A stretch of 64,000 bases of DNA from positions 94,620,301 through 94,684,300 of the forward strand of contig CM063498.1 in NCBI GenBank assembly GCA_032207245.1. Direction: 5' to 3'. Under the pieces are notes generated by a model that saw only the letters and a program-made list of their open reading frames with translations, did no database searches and had not been told where the DNA came from. Both the position numbers and the translations under genes were made by a program. Below are positions 36,111 through 49,500 of this stretch, in pieces. Source of the stretch: Pardosa pseudoannulata. Taxonomy: Eukaryota; Arthropoda; Arachnida; Araneae; Lycosidae. Each line of letters starts with the position of its first letter. Positions within the stretch are counted from its first letter, which is position 1.

Positions 36111-36616
36111 TATTAAATGTCATAATAAAGTTCAACTATGATTAATATTTGCAAAAAGCACGACATACAATATAAATTACCAATATCTCAATCTTAAAAG
36201 CAAGGGCCTGTGTTTCCATATTTCCGAGTATGCTAAAGGATTTTAAGTACAAAGTATCTGTTAATTAACCTACTACTCTAACCTTTAATTTGACAAGATG
36301 GTTTTTCAAATATTTTTTAATTTCTGTTATTTTCCCATGTATGTATAGATATTAGGATCTATGTAAAATATACAAAAAAAAATATATATCATTTTCCATT
36401 TTTTGAGATAATAATGTCCGCTGTAGCGAACACTGACGATTGTTATATAGTAGTTATATAGCATGTCCGGTGTAGCGGCCAGATTTAACTAAATTAAGGG
36501 GTAAAAGAAAACAACATATGAGTCGTTGCATATAGAACAAGAAAAATTATTTTATTGAAAAGAACGCTGAAAAGGAAATTAATGCATGATGTTTGCAAAG
36601 GGAGAACCTTCAGACG
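36111..36616. other. No gene found; short direct repeat
   Basis: AT-rich sequence. atgtccgctgtagcgaacac (36414) and atgtccggtgtagcggccag (36463) form a 20-bp diverged direct repeat that might be a transposon end. Confidence 0.4.
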
Positions 36617-36925
36617 CTATACACAATAACGCAACCTAGTCACAAAGCTGTCAGCTACGAGTTCAAATGTTTCTCTTTTAAGTCTTGCAAAAGAGTGTTG
36701 AGTGAGAAGATTTTTCCTGTAAATCAAGTCTTTCATATGACTCCAAAGATAGAAATTGCTTGGATTCATATCTGGTGTATGAGGTAGATAATTCAATGCT
36801 CCAAGACGGCTTTTAGGGTATTGATAAGGATTGATCCAGATTCTAAAAACACTGTTAATAGTGTCAAATACCTCCTGTTTAATGCGGAGGGGCATCGTCC
36901 ACTATGAATCAATATAAACAGATGT
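36617..36925 (-). pseudogene. Mariner-like (DDE) transposase C-terminal relic
   Basis: The minus-strand translation has FIVDDAPPH near the 5' side (about 36890-36918). A frameshift into IKQEVFDTINSVF follows, then LNYLPHTPDMNPSNFYLW and SHMKDLIYRK. The pattern (V)DxAPPH ... PxxSPDxxPxDFxLWxxxKxxVY is characteristic of Tc1/mariner-superfamily transposases, with the Asp of DDAPPH and of TPD as the second and third catalytic acids about 35-40 residues apart. The first catalytic domain is absent, and the frameshift shows it is dead. The continuous part is 36617-36895. Confidence 0.8.
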
Positions 36926-36929
36926 TCAT

Positions 36930-38620
36930 TTTAAAATTGCAGGTTAATTAAGAGAAACCTTGTATGCTTTAAATGTTTACTGCTTGGGAAACATGTACAA
37001 AGGTAAACATAGGTTGAAGGCTATTCAGTTATTAGTTCATTTAAAAACACATTCAGATATTCGCTACGTGAAAAGGAAAAATATTACTACCTCAGAGTTT
37101 AATATCATAATTTATAAAAAGCATCATTATCATTATGGTAGACGTCGAGCGTTTGAGAGTTGATGTAGATAAATAATCAAATGTAGAAAAGTTCCTCTTA
37201 AAGTTGGAAATAAGACCTAATTTAATGTTGACAGTGGAACATAACGATGAATACCTATGTCAGCATACCATATATAGCTCGATTTCATCCAAATGTATAA
37301 AAAGTATATAAAGAAATTTTTAAAAAAAAATCATGAGGTAATAGCATTTTTTGATTTCAGGTTATTAAATAGTAGATTGTTAAACATAATAATAGCGGAT
37401 TCATATCTTTTTACGAGAGGTTAAGAAGTAATAAGAGTAAAGACTAAAAAATTTTTTTTAATGTTAAGTAGACATAGAAAGTTTTATTCATAATTTAGAA
37501 AATGCGAAGTAAAGTTTATGAATTGTCCATTAAGATCAATATAACCTATTTTTAAATATGTTTTGTTAAACAATTCTTGAGACTATATAGTTATGCATAA
37601 TATTGTGTTTATTTTTAGTATCTTAAACAATGTCAAAAAAAATTGCTGATACTTACTATGCAATTTATTATTTGTATATTTAAAAAGACGCAAATAGCTA
37701 TATGTAAATGGTATTATTTAAATTATAAAACATTTACATTAATGTTGAAATACAAAAAATGTTTATAGGTTGATGCACGAATTAGGCAACAAAAAATTCA
37801 ATTAAAATTTAAAATCAGTTAATTGAAAAGTCAACGTGTATAAATTATAAATATAATATATTTAAATTTCATTATTGTATTCGATGTAACAATTATATTT
37901 AATATATTTAATAATATATAAAAATATAAATATATATACCATATAAAGCATAGTTTAAAATTATAAAAATATATATTATAAAGATTAATAACAATAATAT
38001 ATATGTAATATTATAGATCATGTCATAAATAAACAAATGAAGTTAGATGAAAAGACAAAAAGATAATTTGATATAAGAAAATTTTTCTAGAGTGAACCGG
38101 TTTCTTTAAGAAGTAATTAAGAGTACAAGGTATCCTTTCAAAAAAAATTTTTTTAATGTTACAGTAGACATTGTAATTGTTTTGTGCTTTACAATCCAAT
38201 TTAAACCATAATGCCGACAGTATCAGATTTGAATTGATAAAAAAAAATCAAATTTTTTAATTTTTTTAATTCGTAAAAACATCTTTGACAATCTAATAAA
38301 GCCTTCATATATTGAGCATTTATTTTTAGCTATCTCTAAAACTACATACTGTAAAAAAAATTTTTTTGCTGATACTTACTATGAAAACAATTTAATGTTA
38401 CTTGTAACATAATATTTAAAAAATAAACAAACGAGCATTGCACATGTAACTTTTTATGTTTTTTTTATCATTATTCTCTTATAAAAATTTAAATGCTATG
38501 TTTGAAATACAAAAATATGTTAGGTTTTTGAATAGCAAGAATTCAAGGAAAAAATGATAGAAATTTAATTTTTCTTGTACATTTTAAATTTTACTATAAA
38601 ATTACCACAGAAATGTGTAT
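36930..38620. other. Extremely AT-rich, no gene found
   Basis: Long runs of A and T with stops in all frames. No repeat family was recognised. It grades into TA microsatellite at 38.6 kb. Confidence 0.5.
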
Positions 38621-38793
38621 CGTTATATATATATATAATATATATAATTTATATATATTTGTAAATTATATATATATATATTTATGATAATTAGAACAGG
38701 GTAAGTATATAAGTAATTGAATGTATAATTCTACCACGTATATATATAATTTATATATATATATTTATATATATATTTATATATATATATATA

Positions 38794-38835
<42 letters not shown>

Positions 38836-38945
38836 ATATATGTATATATATTGTTTTCTAATATATGATCTTTTTCTATATATGTGTGTATATTATATAA
38901 ATATATATATATTTTATATAATTATTATATATATTTATATATATA

Positions 38946-39022
<77 letters not shown>
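38621..39022. repeat. Imperfect (TA)n/(TATATT)n microsatellite cluster
   Basis: Three TA-rich blocks (about 38626-38680, 38738-38860 and 38895-39020) are separated by short unique stretches, some with TATATATTTA periodicity. Confidence 0.9.
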
Positions 39023-39023
<1 letters not shown>

Positions 39024-39229
39024 TGTGTGTGTTATGTATTTCATTTATATATTTTAGTGTTACTTCTAGATTAATAGAAACTGATAAAATAATATATAAT
39101 TTATTAGAACGTACAGTTCCCATACATTTGTCACTATAGTGTGTATGTATATATGTATCTATATATAGGTTTGTGTGCGTAAATATTATGTTATGTACAT
39201 ATGTATGTGCATTCACAAACACAATAAAT

Positions 39230-40095
39230 ATAACAATAATTTGAGTCAATATAAATTCGATATTATGAAATATTTAAGGTATCTGGTCCCCATACAATAT
39301 ATTATTAAAATGCCTCATTTCTACAGAGGTGTTTTATTCTAGTGCTGTCAAATCAAAAGTGCAAGCTTTGTTAATCTAATTATAGTTTTGAAGCAATAAT
39401 TCTTGAGAGCTTTTTCATAAGTTTAATTTAATACATATCATTTTTGAGACAATTAAAGAAAGTATCAGAATAGTAATTTATGATTATTTGCTAAAAATTA
39501 AGAATCAAATGAAAAAAAAAATTATTTTATTTAAATAGTTTCTTACGTTTTGATTCTCTGTATTATACATGTATTGTTATTTTGTTATCTCATAAATTTC
39601 TATCCAACACAGTGGAGTAGTACATGTTTCTGACTCCCGGGGTAGATGCCATACTTGAAACTTCTTTTCCCTACAAAACAGGGTAGTATTATAATGATAA
39701 AACTTTCTAAATTGGCGAAAATATCAAATTTCCAAAATTTTTTTTCTCTAAAGCTTAAATTTTTTACAAACTAGAAACTAATTGTAAAATCATGTTTTAA
39801 ATTCTAATATTAATAAATTTTTATCTAAAAATAGTATTATTTCTTTAAGAAAATTTATTGTTAATAGAATAGTGTACTAAATGTTGTTGAAATGCTACTG
39901 ACTGTTACAATATGATAAACATTTTCATTTCACTATAAAAAATCATTTTTAGCATCGACTTTCAAAAGAAAATATATGTTTTGATATGTTTCCTTAATAT
40001 TAATTCAACGATAAGAATCTAGCTTCCCGGAATGTGTGCCTTCTTAACACTTAATCCCTACTGTATGCCAATGGTACAACAGCATCAGGACTTTA
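39230..40095. other. No gene found
   Basis: AT-rich sequence. 39232-39290 resembles 5865-5945 (caataatttgag, taaattcgatatt). No gene signal otherwise. Confidence 0.4.
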
Positions 40096-40096
40096 A

Positions 40097-40275
40097 TTTG
40101 ATTTTAATATTTATCAATCTTTTGCATTCTTGCAAAGGATTTTAATATTGTCTAGAGAGGAAGTAGATGTCCCGCAACACCTCGTAAGATGTGATATTTG
40201 TTCTCAGTAGTACTAAATTGCCTCGTTCCATTAGTGGTAAAAACATTTAAAATTATTTGTAGAAATTTATCTACA
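40097..40275 (+). repeat. Dispersed repeat R2, copy 1
   Basis: tttaatatttatcaatcttt tgcattcttgcaaagg, tctagagaggaagtagatg, ccgcaacacctcgtaag, cagtagtactaaattgcc and attagtggtaaaa are shared in order with 49336-49500. The minus-strand frame 40152-40358 lies in this repeat and is not supported as a gene. Confidence 0.8.
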
Positions 40276-40839
40276 TTATATGGAAAATATCCACATCGTT
40301 TTTCGTCTATGTGGTTTAATTCAATGTAATCTCTCAGTAAATAAGTCTCCTTATTCAATTAATCCTAACAAGCATACAAAATAATCTATAATCCAATAAT
40401 GTAACAATCCTGTTTATTTTCTCCAATTTTTTTTCTCTTTGAGCAATGGAGGCGATACACTGAAACAGCAGGGATCAGTTTCAATTGTACTCCAACAAAT
40501 GAAAATCATTGTGGAATCAAGAAAGACGTAGAGAACTGATATGTTGTTCTTTAATTGTTTCGTTGGATAATATATTTATTTATCTTGTATAAAAGTTTAA
40601 CGTACTAGGATTTAATAATTATAGGGTGATGATTAAGTCATAATTGATAAAAAATAAAGCAGTTAAAAATCCATAGTAAGAAAAGAAAGTAGTTTGAATC
40701 ATGATCTTTTAGAATTCTAAACCACTAGTTCTAGTTAAGGGGTTTCTACAGACCCCAATAATCCGTGTTACCACTAAAAAGAGTATATAAAATATGATTT
40801 TTCATTTGTATATAAGCATATTTTAATGATATAATGCCA

Positions 40840-41400
40840 GAAGTACGTAACAGAGTTTCTGCTGGCAGTAATTGTTTCTATGGAATACTCAAATATTTAA
40901 AATCTAGTCTAATTAGTAGGAAAAATAAACTACTACTCTATCAATCTTTCATAAGGCCCAAAGTTACTTATATGAAATGTTGACAACTACCGAAATATTA
41001 GTGATAAAGAACATTAACAGTCTTAGAAACAAAGATAATGCGAAGTATTTTGGGAGGCATAAAAAGTAATGATACAGGGAGAATAATAACAAACTTAGAA
41101 ATTTATTAATTATACAAAGAGACAGATATAATAAAATTTACTTCAATCGAAAGACTGAAATGGGCAGGACATTTGATCGGTGTTTGATGGAAGATGACAG
41201 AGCCACCAAAAGGATCTTCAACGCTAAACCAACTGGAGCACAAAAAAGGGAAGACCAATGATCCGGTGGATCGAGAGACTTATCAGATCTAAAAGTCCTC
41301 AGAGTTAAAAAGTGTAGAAGTCTATCCAAGAAGAAGGCTGCCTGGAATTCGATTCTACTGAAGGCCATAGCCAACCTTGGGCTGATGTGCCACTGAAGAA
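40840..41400 (+). pseudogene. LINE reverse-transcriptase ORF C-terminal relic
   Basis: The plus strand, switching frames, reads RVSAGSNCFYGILKYLKS, then SRKNKLLLYQSFIRPKVTY, then ETKIMRSILGGIKSND, then LYKETDI and ERLKWAGHLIG, then MEDDRATKRIFNAKPTGA, then GRPMIRW, then DLKVLRVKKC. This order (GN..F.GL...LKSKLLS...K..LYK.LI.PVLTY, ...LRWAGHV.RM.DDR.PKK.FNGKP.G.R..GRP..RW..D...DL..L.V..W) is the familiar C-terminal tail of arthropod non-LTR retrotransposon ORF2. At least four frameshifts or stops make it a pseudogene. The clade (RTE, CR1 or Jockey) was not determined. The minus-strand frame 41138-41431 is its shadow. Confidence 0.82.
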
Positions 41401-41686
41401 GAAGAAAAAAAAGAATATAAGCATATTGCAAAACATTTTCTGCAAATATTTCTGAGGAAGTCTGGATTTATTAAATATATAAAAAGACTGTTGTTAGAAA
41501 ATCTTGAAAATTCACTCTTAGCATTTCCTATTATTAAAGAAAGTTCTTCCTTAGTGATGAAACAAACTTGATATCATACCAGAGTCTTGTTAGAAATGTT
41601 TCTCCGATAAATATTTTCCTCTCAATATTTGTAAAATAAATGTTAGACTATAGTCTAAAAGTATGACGTTGTTTTACAACAAATTC

Positions 41687-41780
41687 TACTGCTGTCACGG
41701 ATGTTTATGGCTGTTTGGATTTTGCTTTAAGTAGTATGTCCCTCTCTAATTGACACTTATGTAGGAAACTGTTGACCACA
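41687..41780 (+). mobile_element. SINE family A, 3' fragment
   Basis: gtcacggatgtttatggctg tttggattttgctttaagta gtatgtccctctctaattga cacttatgtaggaaactgt matches the SINE body after the B box. The tRNA-like head is missing and divergence is high. Confidence 0.6.
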
Positions 41781-41859
41781 ATTTACAAGACCCAGCTAGA
41801 ATTTTTTTATTAATAAATATCTTACCTACATCTGTTTATATAAATAGTACTCTTGTAAT

Positions 41860-43420
41860 AAAGAAGTTTGTATCTTCTAAATCTCCAGACTAGATATTTG
41901 TTTTAGAAAGCATTTTATTCGCCAGTAAAATAATTATTCCTACAAAGAGCTTTAAATTTTCTTAGTAAATATCTGTGTCTTAAAACCAATGCTTTGAATT
42001 TAAAAAGCCTTTATAATTTTCCTTTTTACCCCGTCCATGTTTTAAAAGTTGATGTTAAAATCCATGTTTTGAAATTAAGAGGGTTTTACAATTTTCTTTT
42101 TAACCCTATAAGTTATGATTGGTTTGATTGAATGTTGTGAAATATTGTAAGTGTGTTGTACCCAGCCGTAGCCATCCAGACCAACTGAAAGTGTAGTAAA
42201 GAAGCTTTATCTTCTAAATTTCTGTTTAGTTAATCCCTAATCTAAAACTCTGATTACATTTAATTCGCTTGTGAAAATGCATAATTGTTGCATAATTAGA
42301 TCTTGCATTTCTCCCAGTAACTAAATATGTTCTTCAATTCCCATTTTGAAATTAAGTTGTCTTACAATTTACCTCTATCATTTATGATTGCCTTGATTGA
42401 ACCTATAACTGTAGTATAGAAATTTCTATCTTCTAAATCTCCAGACTGGATATGTTTTAGAAAGCATTTTATTCACTAGCGAAATGATTCGAATAATTAC
42501 GAAGTAGTTCTTGCTAAAAAGTAAGAACTTTAAATTTTCTCATTAAATATTTACGTCTGAAAAGCCCTGTTTTGAAATCCTGTTTGAAATCAAAAGATTC
42601 TTACAATTTTCCTTTTTAAACCATCCGTGTTTTAAAAGTTAAAATCCATGTTTTGAAATTAAGACGGTCTTACAATTTACTTTTTAATTCTATAAGTTAT
42701 GATTGGTTTGATTGAATCTGTAAGTGTAGTAAGTGTGTTCTACCCCTGACCCGGTCGTAGCCATCTGGATCAACTGTAAGTGTAGTAAAGAATCTTTACC
42801 TTCTAAATCTCTAAACTAAATCTCTGTTATGTAATCCCTAAACTAAAACTCTGATATCATTTAATTCGCTTGTGAAAAGGCATAATTGGTGCATAATTAG
42901 ATGTTGCATTTCTCCCCGTAATTAAATATGTCCTTAAATCTCCATTTTGAAATTAAGTTGTCTTACAATTTACATCGATCATTTATGATTGCCTTGATTG
43001 AACCTATAACTGTAGTAAAAAAATTTGTATCATCTAAATCTCCAGACTAGATATGTTTTAGAAAGCATTTTATTCACTGGTGAAATAATTCTTGCTACAA
43101 AGTGTGAGTTTTAAATTTTCTCATTAAATATTTGTGTCTTAAATCCTGCTTTTGAAATTAAAAAATCCTTATAATTTTCCTTTTACCGATAAGAGTTTAT
43201 GATTACTTTGATGGATTTTATTATTGTAGCAAAGAAACTCCTTTTTAAATCCAAGACTAAATCTCTTCTTTAGATAATATTTTATTCGCTTATAAAATAA
43301 ATCCTTGCTACATACTTAGATTTTATTTACCTCACTAAATATTTGTCTTAAAATCCATGTTTTGAAATTAAGATAATTTTACTATTTTCCTATTTACCTC
43401 GATCAGTCCTGAGTGTTTTG
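41860..43420 (+). repeat. Compound tandem array, ~560-600-bp unit
   Basis: Markers recur in order: tctccagactagata.. gttttagaaagcattttatt (41882, 42439, 43040), ccatgttttgaaattaaga (42062, 42649, 43352), acagttatgattggtttgat-like (42112, 42697) and ttaattcgcttgtgaaaa.g cataattg.tgcataattag at (42261, 42861). Each large unit itself contains related sub-blocks (tctnaaatc, tttgaaattaag..ctta.aattt), suggesting older ~200-300-bp monomers. Copies are diverged and no open frame is maintained. Confidence 0.75.
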
Positions 43421-44600
43421 ATAGGATCTAAAATTGAATGTTTTAAGAAATGTTAGAAGAGGTATAAACACTACAAAAGTAAAGGGGGGGTTAGAAAATC
43501 CTTGCGCACGTGTACACGCACGAACACGCTCATATATAGGGCGTATAATGAAACGTATGTAACACGCCGCACGCGGAAGTTCTTACAAGTGGACGCCATA
43601 AGGAGTATTGTAAAATACGTTCAGCCTGACTTACTCCAATTTTTTAATACTAATTTTTTGACCAAGGAGTTTGTTGACCTCCTAACTCTGTAGTAAGGGG
43701 TCTTTCTCCGCCGAAGAATCGTCTGAAGAACCGTCTTGCAGGTCTCTCATCTGTGCCCTGACCTCAGCGAGATGCGTAATTTCGGAGCTCGGTGAGGAAT
43801 TTTTTTATTATTATTATTAATATTTTTTCCCGTTGGCTCTCAAGTGGCAACGGGTGCAAGGGACTGAATGGTAAATCATAGGTAGGCGGTGTGAGTGGTA
43901 CGTGAATGATGAATAAAAAATATGCAGGAACATATGGATGACCCCGAAAAAAAGAGAACTTTGAAGTTTATATGAAAAATCTGAAGTGGAAACATGTTGG
44001 AAAAAATCGAGAATGTAGTGTAAAAAATATTAAAAAAAAATTTTTTTGAGAGAAATTATGGAGTGTCAAGGCAACTTTCCGGGGTCAATAATCGGTATAT
44101 TAAAACATTATAAAAAAAATTTAAAAAATAGTGTGTGCTGATAATTCGCTAAATACAATGACAAATATTTAATTTAAAATAAGAAAAGTAAATTATGAGA
44201 TAATGTTATAAGATATGAATAAATGTCTTTCACCTGGGCTGTCTCTAGCAGCCTTTTGGAATCCTGGAATAACCAATATACTGAGGTAACAACCTTCGAT
44301 AACTATTCGTAGAAATTAATTGTAAATGGGTGATAATATTAAATGTATATTTATTTTATTGCCATTTGATTTGGTTTGTTTTTAACAAAAATCAAAATTC
44401 GTGTCATAATATCAACTGATCAAAGATGGCACAGGGAAAATTATGCGAAATTCTTATTCTAATACGTATTTGGGGCATTTTTAACGTCTTAACTTGAGAA
44501 TTTTTAACTTGAAGTCAATGATCTTCAGGTAGTTAAATTTATAAGTTAAGATTTATTTTCATTTGGAGCACTACATTTGAAATATGAAGTATAGTTAGAC
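43421..44600. other. GC-richer patch at 43490-43870, no gene shown
   Basis: From 43490 to 43800 CpG-containing, balanced sequence appears (gcgcacgtgtacacgcacga, acacgccgcacgcggaag, tttcggagctcggtgagg). A 63-codon open frame starts at 43502 with no domain. It could be a promoter-proximal or transposon-derived segment. The rest is AT-rich. Confidence 0.25.
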
Positions 44601-44603
44601 AAA

Positions 44604-44767
<164 letters not shown>

Positions 44768-44849
44768 TACCAGTAGAGGAATGAAAACTTGTGGAGGCAA
44801 ATACAAAAAGACAGCGATCTACCAGTTAAATCATCGCCATTAATATAAT

Positions 44850-46180
44850 GTTGAAAATAATGTTTATTCTGTAAACTTTTGAAACTATTAAAAGATATTA
44901 TACCAGGGATAACAAATAGGATTTTTCAAATTACCAAAATGAAAGTAATCGAAATGTGAATGTTTTTCGAGTGCTAGTACCTCATGTTTGTATATTCATA
45001 CTTGTATAATTTTTATTTGTAATAAATAATAAACAAGACATAGGGATAGAATGAAATACTTTTTATATAAAGTCACAAAAAAGATTCAATTTTAATACTA
45101 GTTATAATAGGTAGGTCAGCAGACTGAATGCTGTTCTTATAAATGCTGTTTATATCTATGAAAATCGATGAAATTTTGAAGCATTTGAAAATAATGTTTA
45201 TTCTGTAAGCTTTTGAAACTATTAAAGGATACTAGACCAGGGGTGACCAATAGGATTTTTCGAATTACTAAAATGAATGTAATTGAAATGTGAAAGTTTT
45301 TCGAGTTCTAGTACCTCATGTTTGTATATTCATACTTGTATAATTTTTTTTTGTAAGAAATAATAAACAAGGCATAGTAATAGAATGAAATATTTTTATA
45401 TAGAGTCATAAAAAAGATTAAATTTTAAGAAGTGTTATAATAGGTAGGTTGGCAGACTGAATGCTATTTTTATAAATGCTGTTTATCTACGAAAATCTCT
45501 AAAATTTTGAAACATTTGAAAATAATGTTTCTTCTGTAAACTTTTGAAACTATTTAAAGATACTAGACCAGGGATAGCAAATAGGATTTTTCAAATTACC
45601 GTAATGAAAGTAATTAAAATGTGAATATTTTAAGAGTGCGAGTACCTAATGTTTATATATTCATACTTGTATAATTTTTATTTCTAATAAATAATTAAAA
45701 AAGCATAGTAATAGAATGAAATATTTTTTATATAGTCACAAAAAAGATTAAATTTTAATAATAGTTATAATAGGTAGGTCGGCAAACTGAATGCTAATTT
45801 TTTAAATGCTGTTTTATAAAACCTATAAAATTTTGAAGCATTTGAAAATAATGGTTATTCTATAAATTTTTGAAATCATTAAAACATACTAGACCAGGGA
45901 TGACAAATAGAATTTTTCTAATTACGAAATGAAAATAACTGAAATGTGAATGTTTTTCGAGTGAGAGTACCTCATGTTTGTATATTCATAGTAGTATAAT
46001 TTTTATTTCTAATAAATAATAAAAAAAAACATAGTGATAGAATGAAATATTTTTTATATAAAATCGCAAAAGAAATTAAATTTTAATAATAGGTATAATA
46101 GGTAGGTTAGCCGATTTACGGCTAATTTTATAAATGCTGTTTATATCTATGAAAATATATGAAATTTTAAAGCATTTGTT
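44850..46180 (+). repeat. Tandem array, ~330-bp monomer, four units
   Basis: The marker tttgaaaataatg.tta/tct starts at 44853, 45187, 45518 and 45844 (spacing 334, 331, 326). Each unit has agaccaggg.t..caaatag, aatgtgaatgtttttcgagt, gtacctcatgtttgtatatt catac, taaataataaacaag.cata g.gatagaatgaaatattttt and ataataggtaggt.ngca.actgaatgct. Divergence between units is moderate. Confidence 0.92.
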
Positions 46181-46959
46181 CATATTCATATAATAACATC
46201 AAGCATAACCTCATTTCACGACGTAAAAAGAATATTTTTGCAATTATTTTACTTTTATTATTTATTTTTATTAATAATTCAAAATTTTGGAGTGCCAGAA
46301 TTTTCTGGCGTGCCAAACTTGGCACACGTGTCATGTAATTGCCACCGTTGTACTAAACCCTTGAATTATTCTCTTCAGAATACCCAAATGATAATAATTA
46401 TTCGTCAAATTGAAACATTTAGCATGTTCAGATATTCATTTATCCTTTAAAAGTTTGAAAAAATTCACTGTTCTTTAGTATTCAAATACAATACGCAAGT
46501 ACCTATAAGGCTAAAACTTATATATTTACTGCCTGTCATACAGATGAGTAAATATAAATCAGTTTTATTTTTAATTCCACATATTATTTCTAAGGATGAC
46601 AACCGAAAAAGACAGTTTTCGTAAAGTAAAAACTAATTTAAAAAATTCTTTCAGGGAGACTGTGATTCGACAGTTTTGTTAATACCTTAAATGGCTACCA
46701 ATCTAAAGAAATGTCAAATGTTATGGAAGAGATCAACAGTTTGAAATTTAAATTATTACTTACCATGTTTTGATATCAAATTGATCAAATGTCAAAACTG
46801 ATTGCTCACTTATTACTTGCATTTCATTTCAAGTTGTCACTCAGGATTAAATTCAGTGACAGTCGTGAAACATGTGCATTCCTTATTCGTTTCGTTTTGT
46901 TTCTGCGTCCTTTTCATTCACCTTAGCTTGAAGAATGATCTTTTAAACCCTCTTCCTAA

Positions 46960-47764
46960 TTTTTAATCCCATGATGCTGCTTTCATTATAGCTTTTCATT
47001 TATTAACTTCAAAAGAAAGAAGAAGAGACTAACATTCCTTCTTAATGAGTTTAGTAGAGAAGCATAAATTGAAGTGCAATTATTCAAGAAACTGTTTTAT
47101 TATTGTTATTACTACTATTACTTTTTATCACTTTTAAACGAAAAGATTGAAAGATTTGCCAATATCTCTTGATTTATAGCAGATTTCTGGTAATTTAAAA
47201 TTTCTTTCAGTTTTGAAAATTACATCTCTATTGTTATTACCGTGACTAGAATGGCTAATAAAATGCGTAATCAACAATCTATAATTTTTAAATTTTTAAT
47301 CCCACGTTGTTGCTTTCATTGTAGCTTTTCATTTATAAACTTCAAAAGAAAGAAGTAGAGACTAACATTCTTTTTTAATAAGTCTAGTAGAGAAGCATAA
47401 AGTAAGGTGTAATTATTCAAGAAACAGTTTTTATTATTATTATTATTATTACTATTATTTTTTAACACTTTTAAATGAAATGGTTAAAAGATTTGCCAAT
47501 ATCTCTTGATATATAGTAGATTTCTGGTAATTTAAAATTGCTTTCAGTTTTGAAAATTATCTCTCTATTGTTACTACTGTGACTGGAATTGTTAATAAAA
47601 TACGTAATCAACAATTAATAATTTTTAAATTTTGAATCCCACAATTGTGCTTTTATTATAGCTTTTCATTTATTAACTTCAAAAGAAAGAAGTAGATACT
47701 AACATTCTTTCTTAAGGAGTCTAGTAGAGAAGCATAAAGTGAAGTGTAATCATCCAAGAAACTG

Positions 47765-47806
<42 letters not shown>

Positions 47807-49290
47807 TATTTTTTTATCAGTTTTAAACGAAATGAATGCAAGATTTGCCAATATCTCTGAATCTATAGTTGCTTTCTAGTAATTTAAAATTACTTTCAGA
47901 TTTGAAAATTATCTCTCTACTGTTAATACTGTGACTGGAATCGCTAATAAAATGTTTAACTAACAATTTATATTTTTTAAATTTTTAATCCCATGTTGTT
48001 GCTTTTGTTTTCCTTTATAAACTTCAAAGAAAGAAGTAGAGACTAACATTCTTTTTTAATGAGTCTAGTAGAGAAGCATAAAGTGAAGTGTAATCATTCA
48101 AGAAACTGTTTTATTATTATTACTACTACTATTATTTTTTATCACTTTAAAACGAAATGATTGAAAGATTTGCCAATATCTCTTGATTTATAGTAGATTT
48201 CTGGTAATTTAAAATTACTTTTAGTTTTGAAAATTATCTCTCTACTGTTACTACTGTTACTGGAATTGCTAATAAAATGCGTAATCAAAATTTATAATTT
48301 TTAAATTTTTAATCCCATGTTGTTGCTTTCATTATAGCTTTTCATTTATTAACTTCAAAAGAAAGAAGTAGATACTAACATTCTTTCTTAAGGAGTCTAG
48401 TAGAGAAGCATAAAGTGAAGTGTAATCATTCAGGAAACTGTTTTTTATTATTATTATTTTTATTATTTGTTATCACTTTAAAACGAAATGATTAAAAGAT
48501 TTGCCAATATCTCTTGATTTATAGTAGATTTCTGGTAATTTAAAATTAATTTTAGTTTTGAAAATTATCTCTCTACTGTTACTACTGTGACTGGAATCGC
48601 TAATAAAATGCGTAATCAACAATTCATAAATTTTAATTTTTAATCCCATGTTGTTGCTTTCATTATAGCTTTTAATTTATAAACTTCAAAAGAAATAAGT
48701 AGAGACTAACATTCCTTCTTAACAAGTCTAGTAGAGAAGAATAAAGTGAAGTGTAATCATTCTAGAAACTGTTTCATTATTATTATTACTATTATTATTT
48801 ATCACTTTAAAACGAAATGATTGAAAGATTTGCCTATATCTCTTGATCTATAGTAGATTTCTGCTAATTTAAAATTATTTTTAGTTTTGAAAATTATCTC
48901 TCTACTGTTACTACTGTGATTGGAATCGCTACTAAAATGTGTAACTAACAACTTATATTTTTTAAATTTTTTATCCCATGTTGTTGCTTTTATTAAAGCT
49001 TCTCATTTATTAACTTCAAAAGAAAGAAGTAGAGACTAACATTCCTTCTTAATGAGTCGAGTAGAAAAGCATACAGTGAAGTGTAATCATTCAAGAATCT
49101 GTTTTATCATCATTATTATTATTACTATTATTTTTTATCACTTTTAAACTAAATGATTGAAAGATTTGCCAATATCTCTTAATCTATAGTAGATTTCTGG
49201 TAATTTAGAATTACTTTGAGATTTGAAAATTATCTCTCTACAGTTACTACTGTGACTAGAATTGTTAATAAAATGCGTAATCAACAATTT
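46960..49290 (+). repeat. Tandem array, ~333-bp monomer, seven units
   Basis: The marker aatcccatg.tg.tgcttt begins at 46965, 47298, 47635, 47987, 48311, 48642 and about 48972 (spacings 333, 337, 352, 324, 331, 330). Each unit has ttaacttcaaaagaaagaag tagagactaacattc, ctagtagagaagcataaagt gaagtgtaatcattcaagaa actgtttt, an internal (TTA)n of variable length, gatttgccaatatctcttga and tactactgtgactggaatcg ctaataaaatgcgtaa. Unit-length differences come partly from the (TTA)n. Confidence 0.94.
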
Positions 49291-49335
49291 ACATAAACCT
49301 TTAGAATTCTTTATTGGAAAATGCATTCAATGGTT

Positions 49336-49500
49336 TTTAATACTTATCAATCTTTTTCATTCTTGCAAAGAATTTTAATAGTGTCTAGAGAGGAAGTAGA
49401 TGATCCGCAACACCTCGTAAGCTGCGATATTTGTTTTCAGTAGTACTAAATTGCCCCCTTTTATTAGTGGTAAAACATTTTAAAAAGATTTGTTGAAAAA
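49336..49500 (+). repeat. Dispersed repeat R2, copy 2
   Basis: Co-linear with 40097-40275 at high identity (tctagagaggaagtagatg, cgcaacacctcgtaag, gtagtactaaattgcc). It lies directly at the end of the 333-bp array. Confidence 0.8.

Noticed and set aside
36617..36895. Active mariner transposase gene
   Set aside because: Only the C-terminal third is present and the DDAPPH motif is in a different frame from the rest, so it is a dead relic.
46960..49290. CRISPR-like array of regularly spaced repeats
   Set aside because: The units are ~333 bp and the whole unit is repeated; there are no unique spacers between short repeats, and the DNA is eukaryotic. It is a minisatellite-type tandem array.
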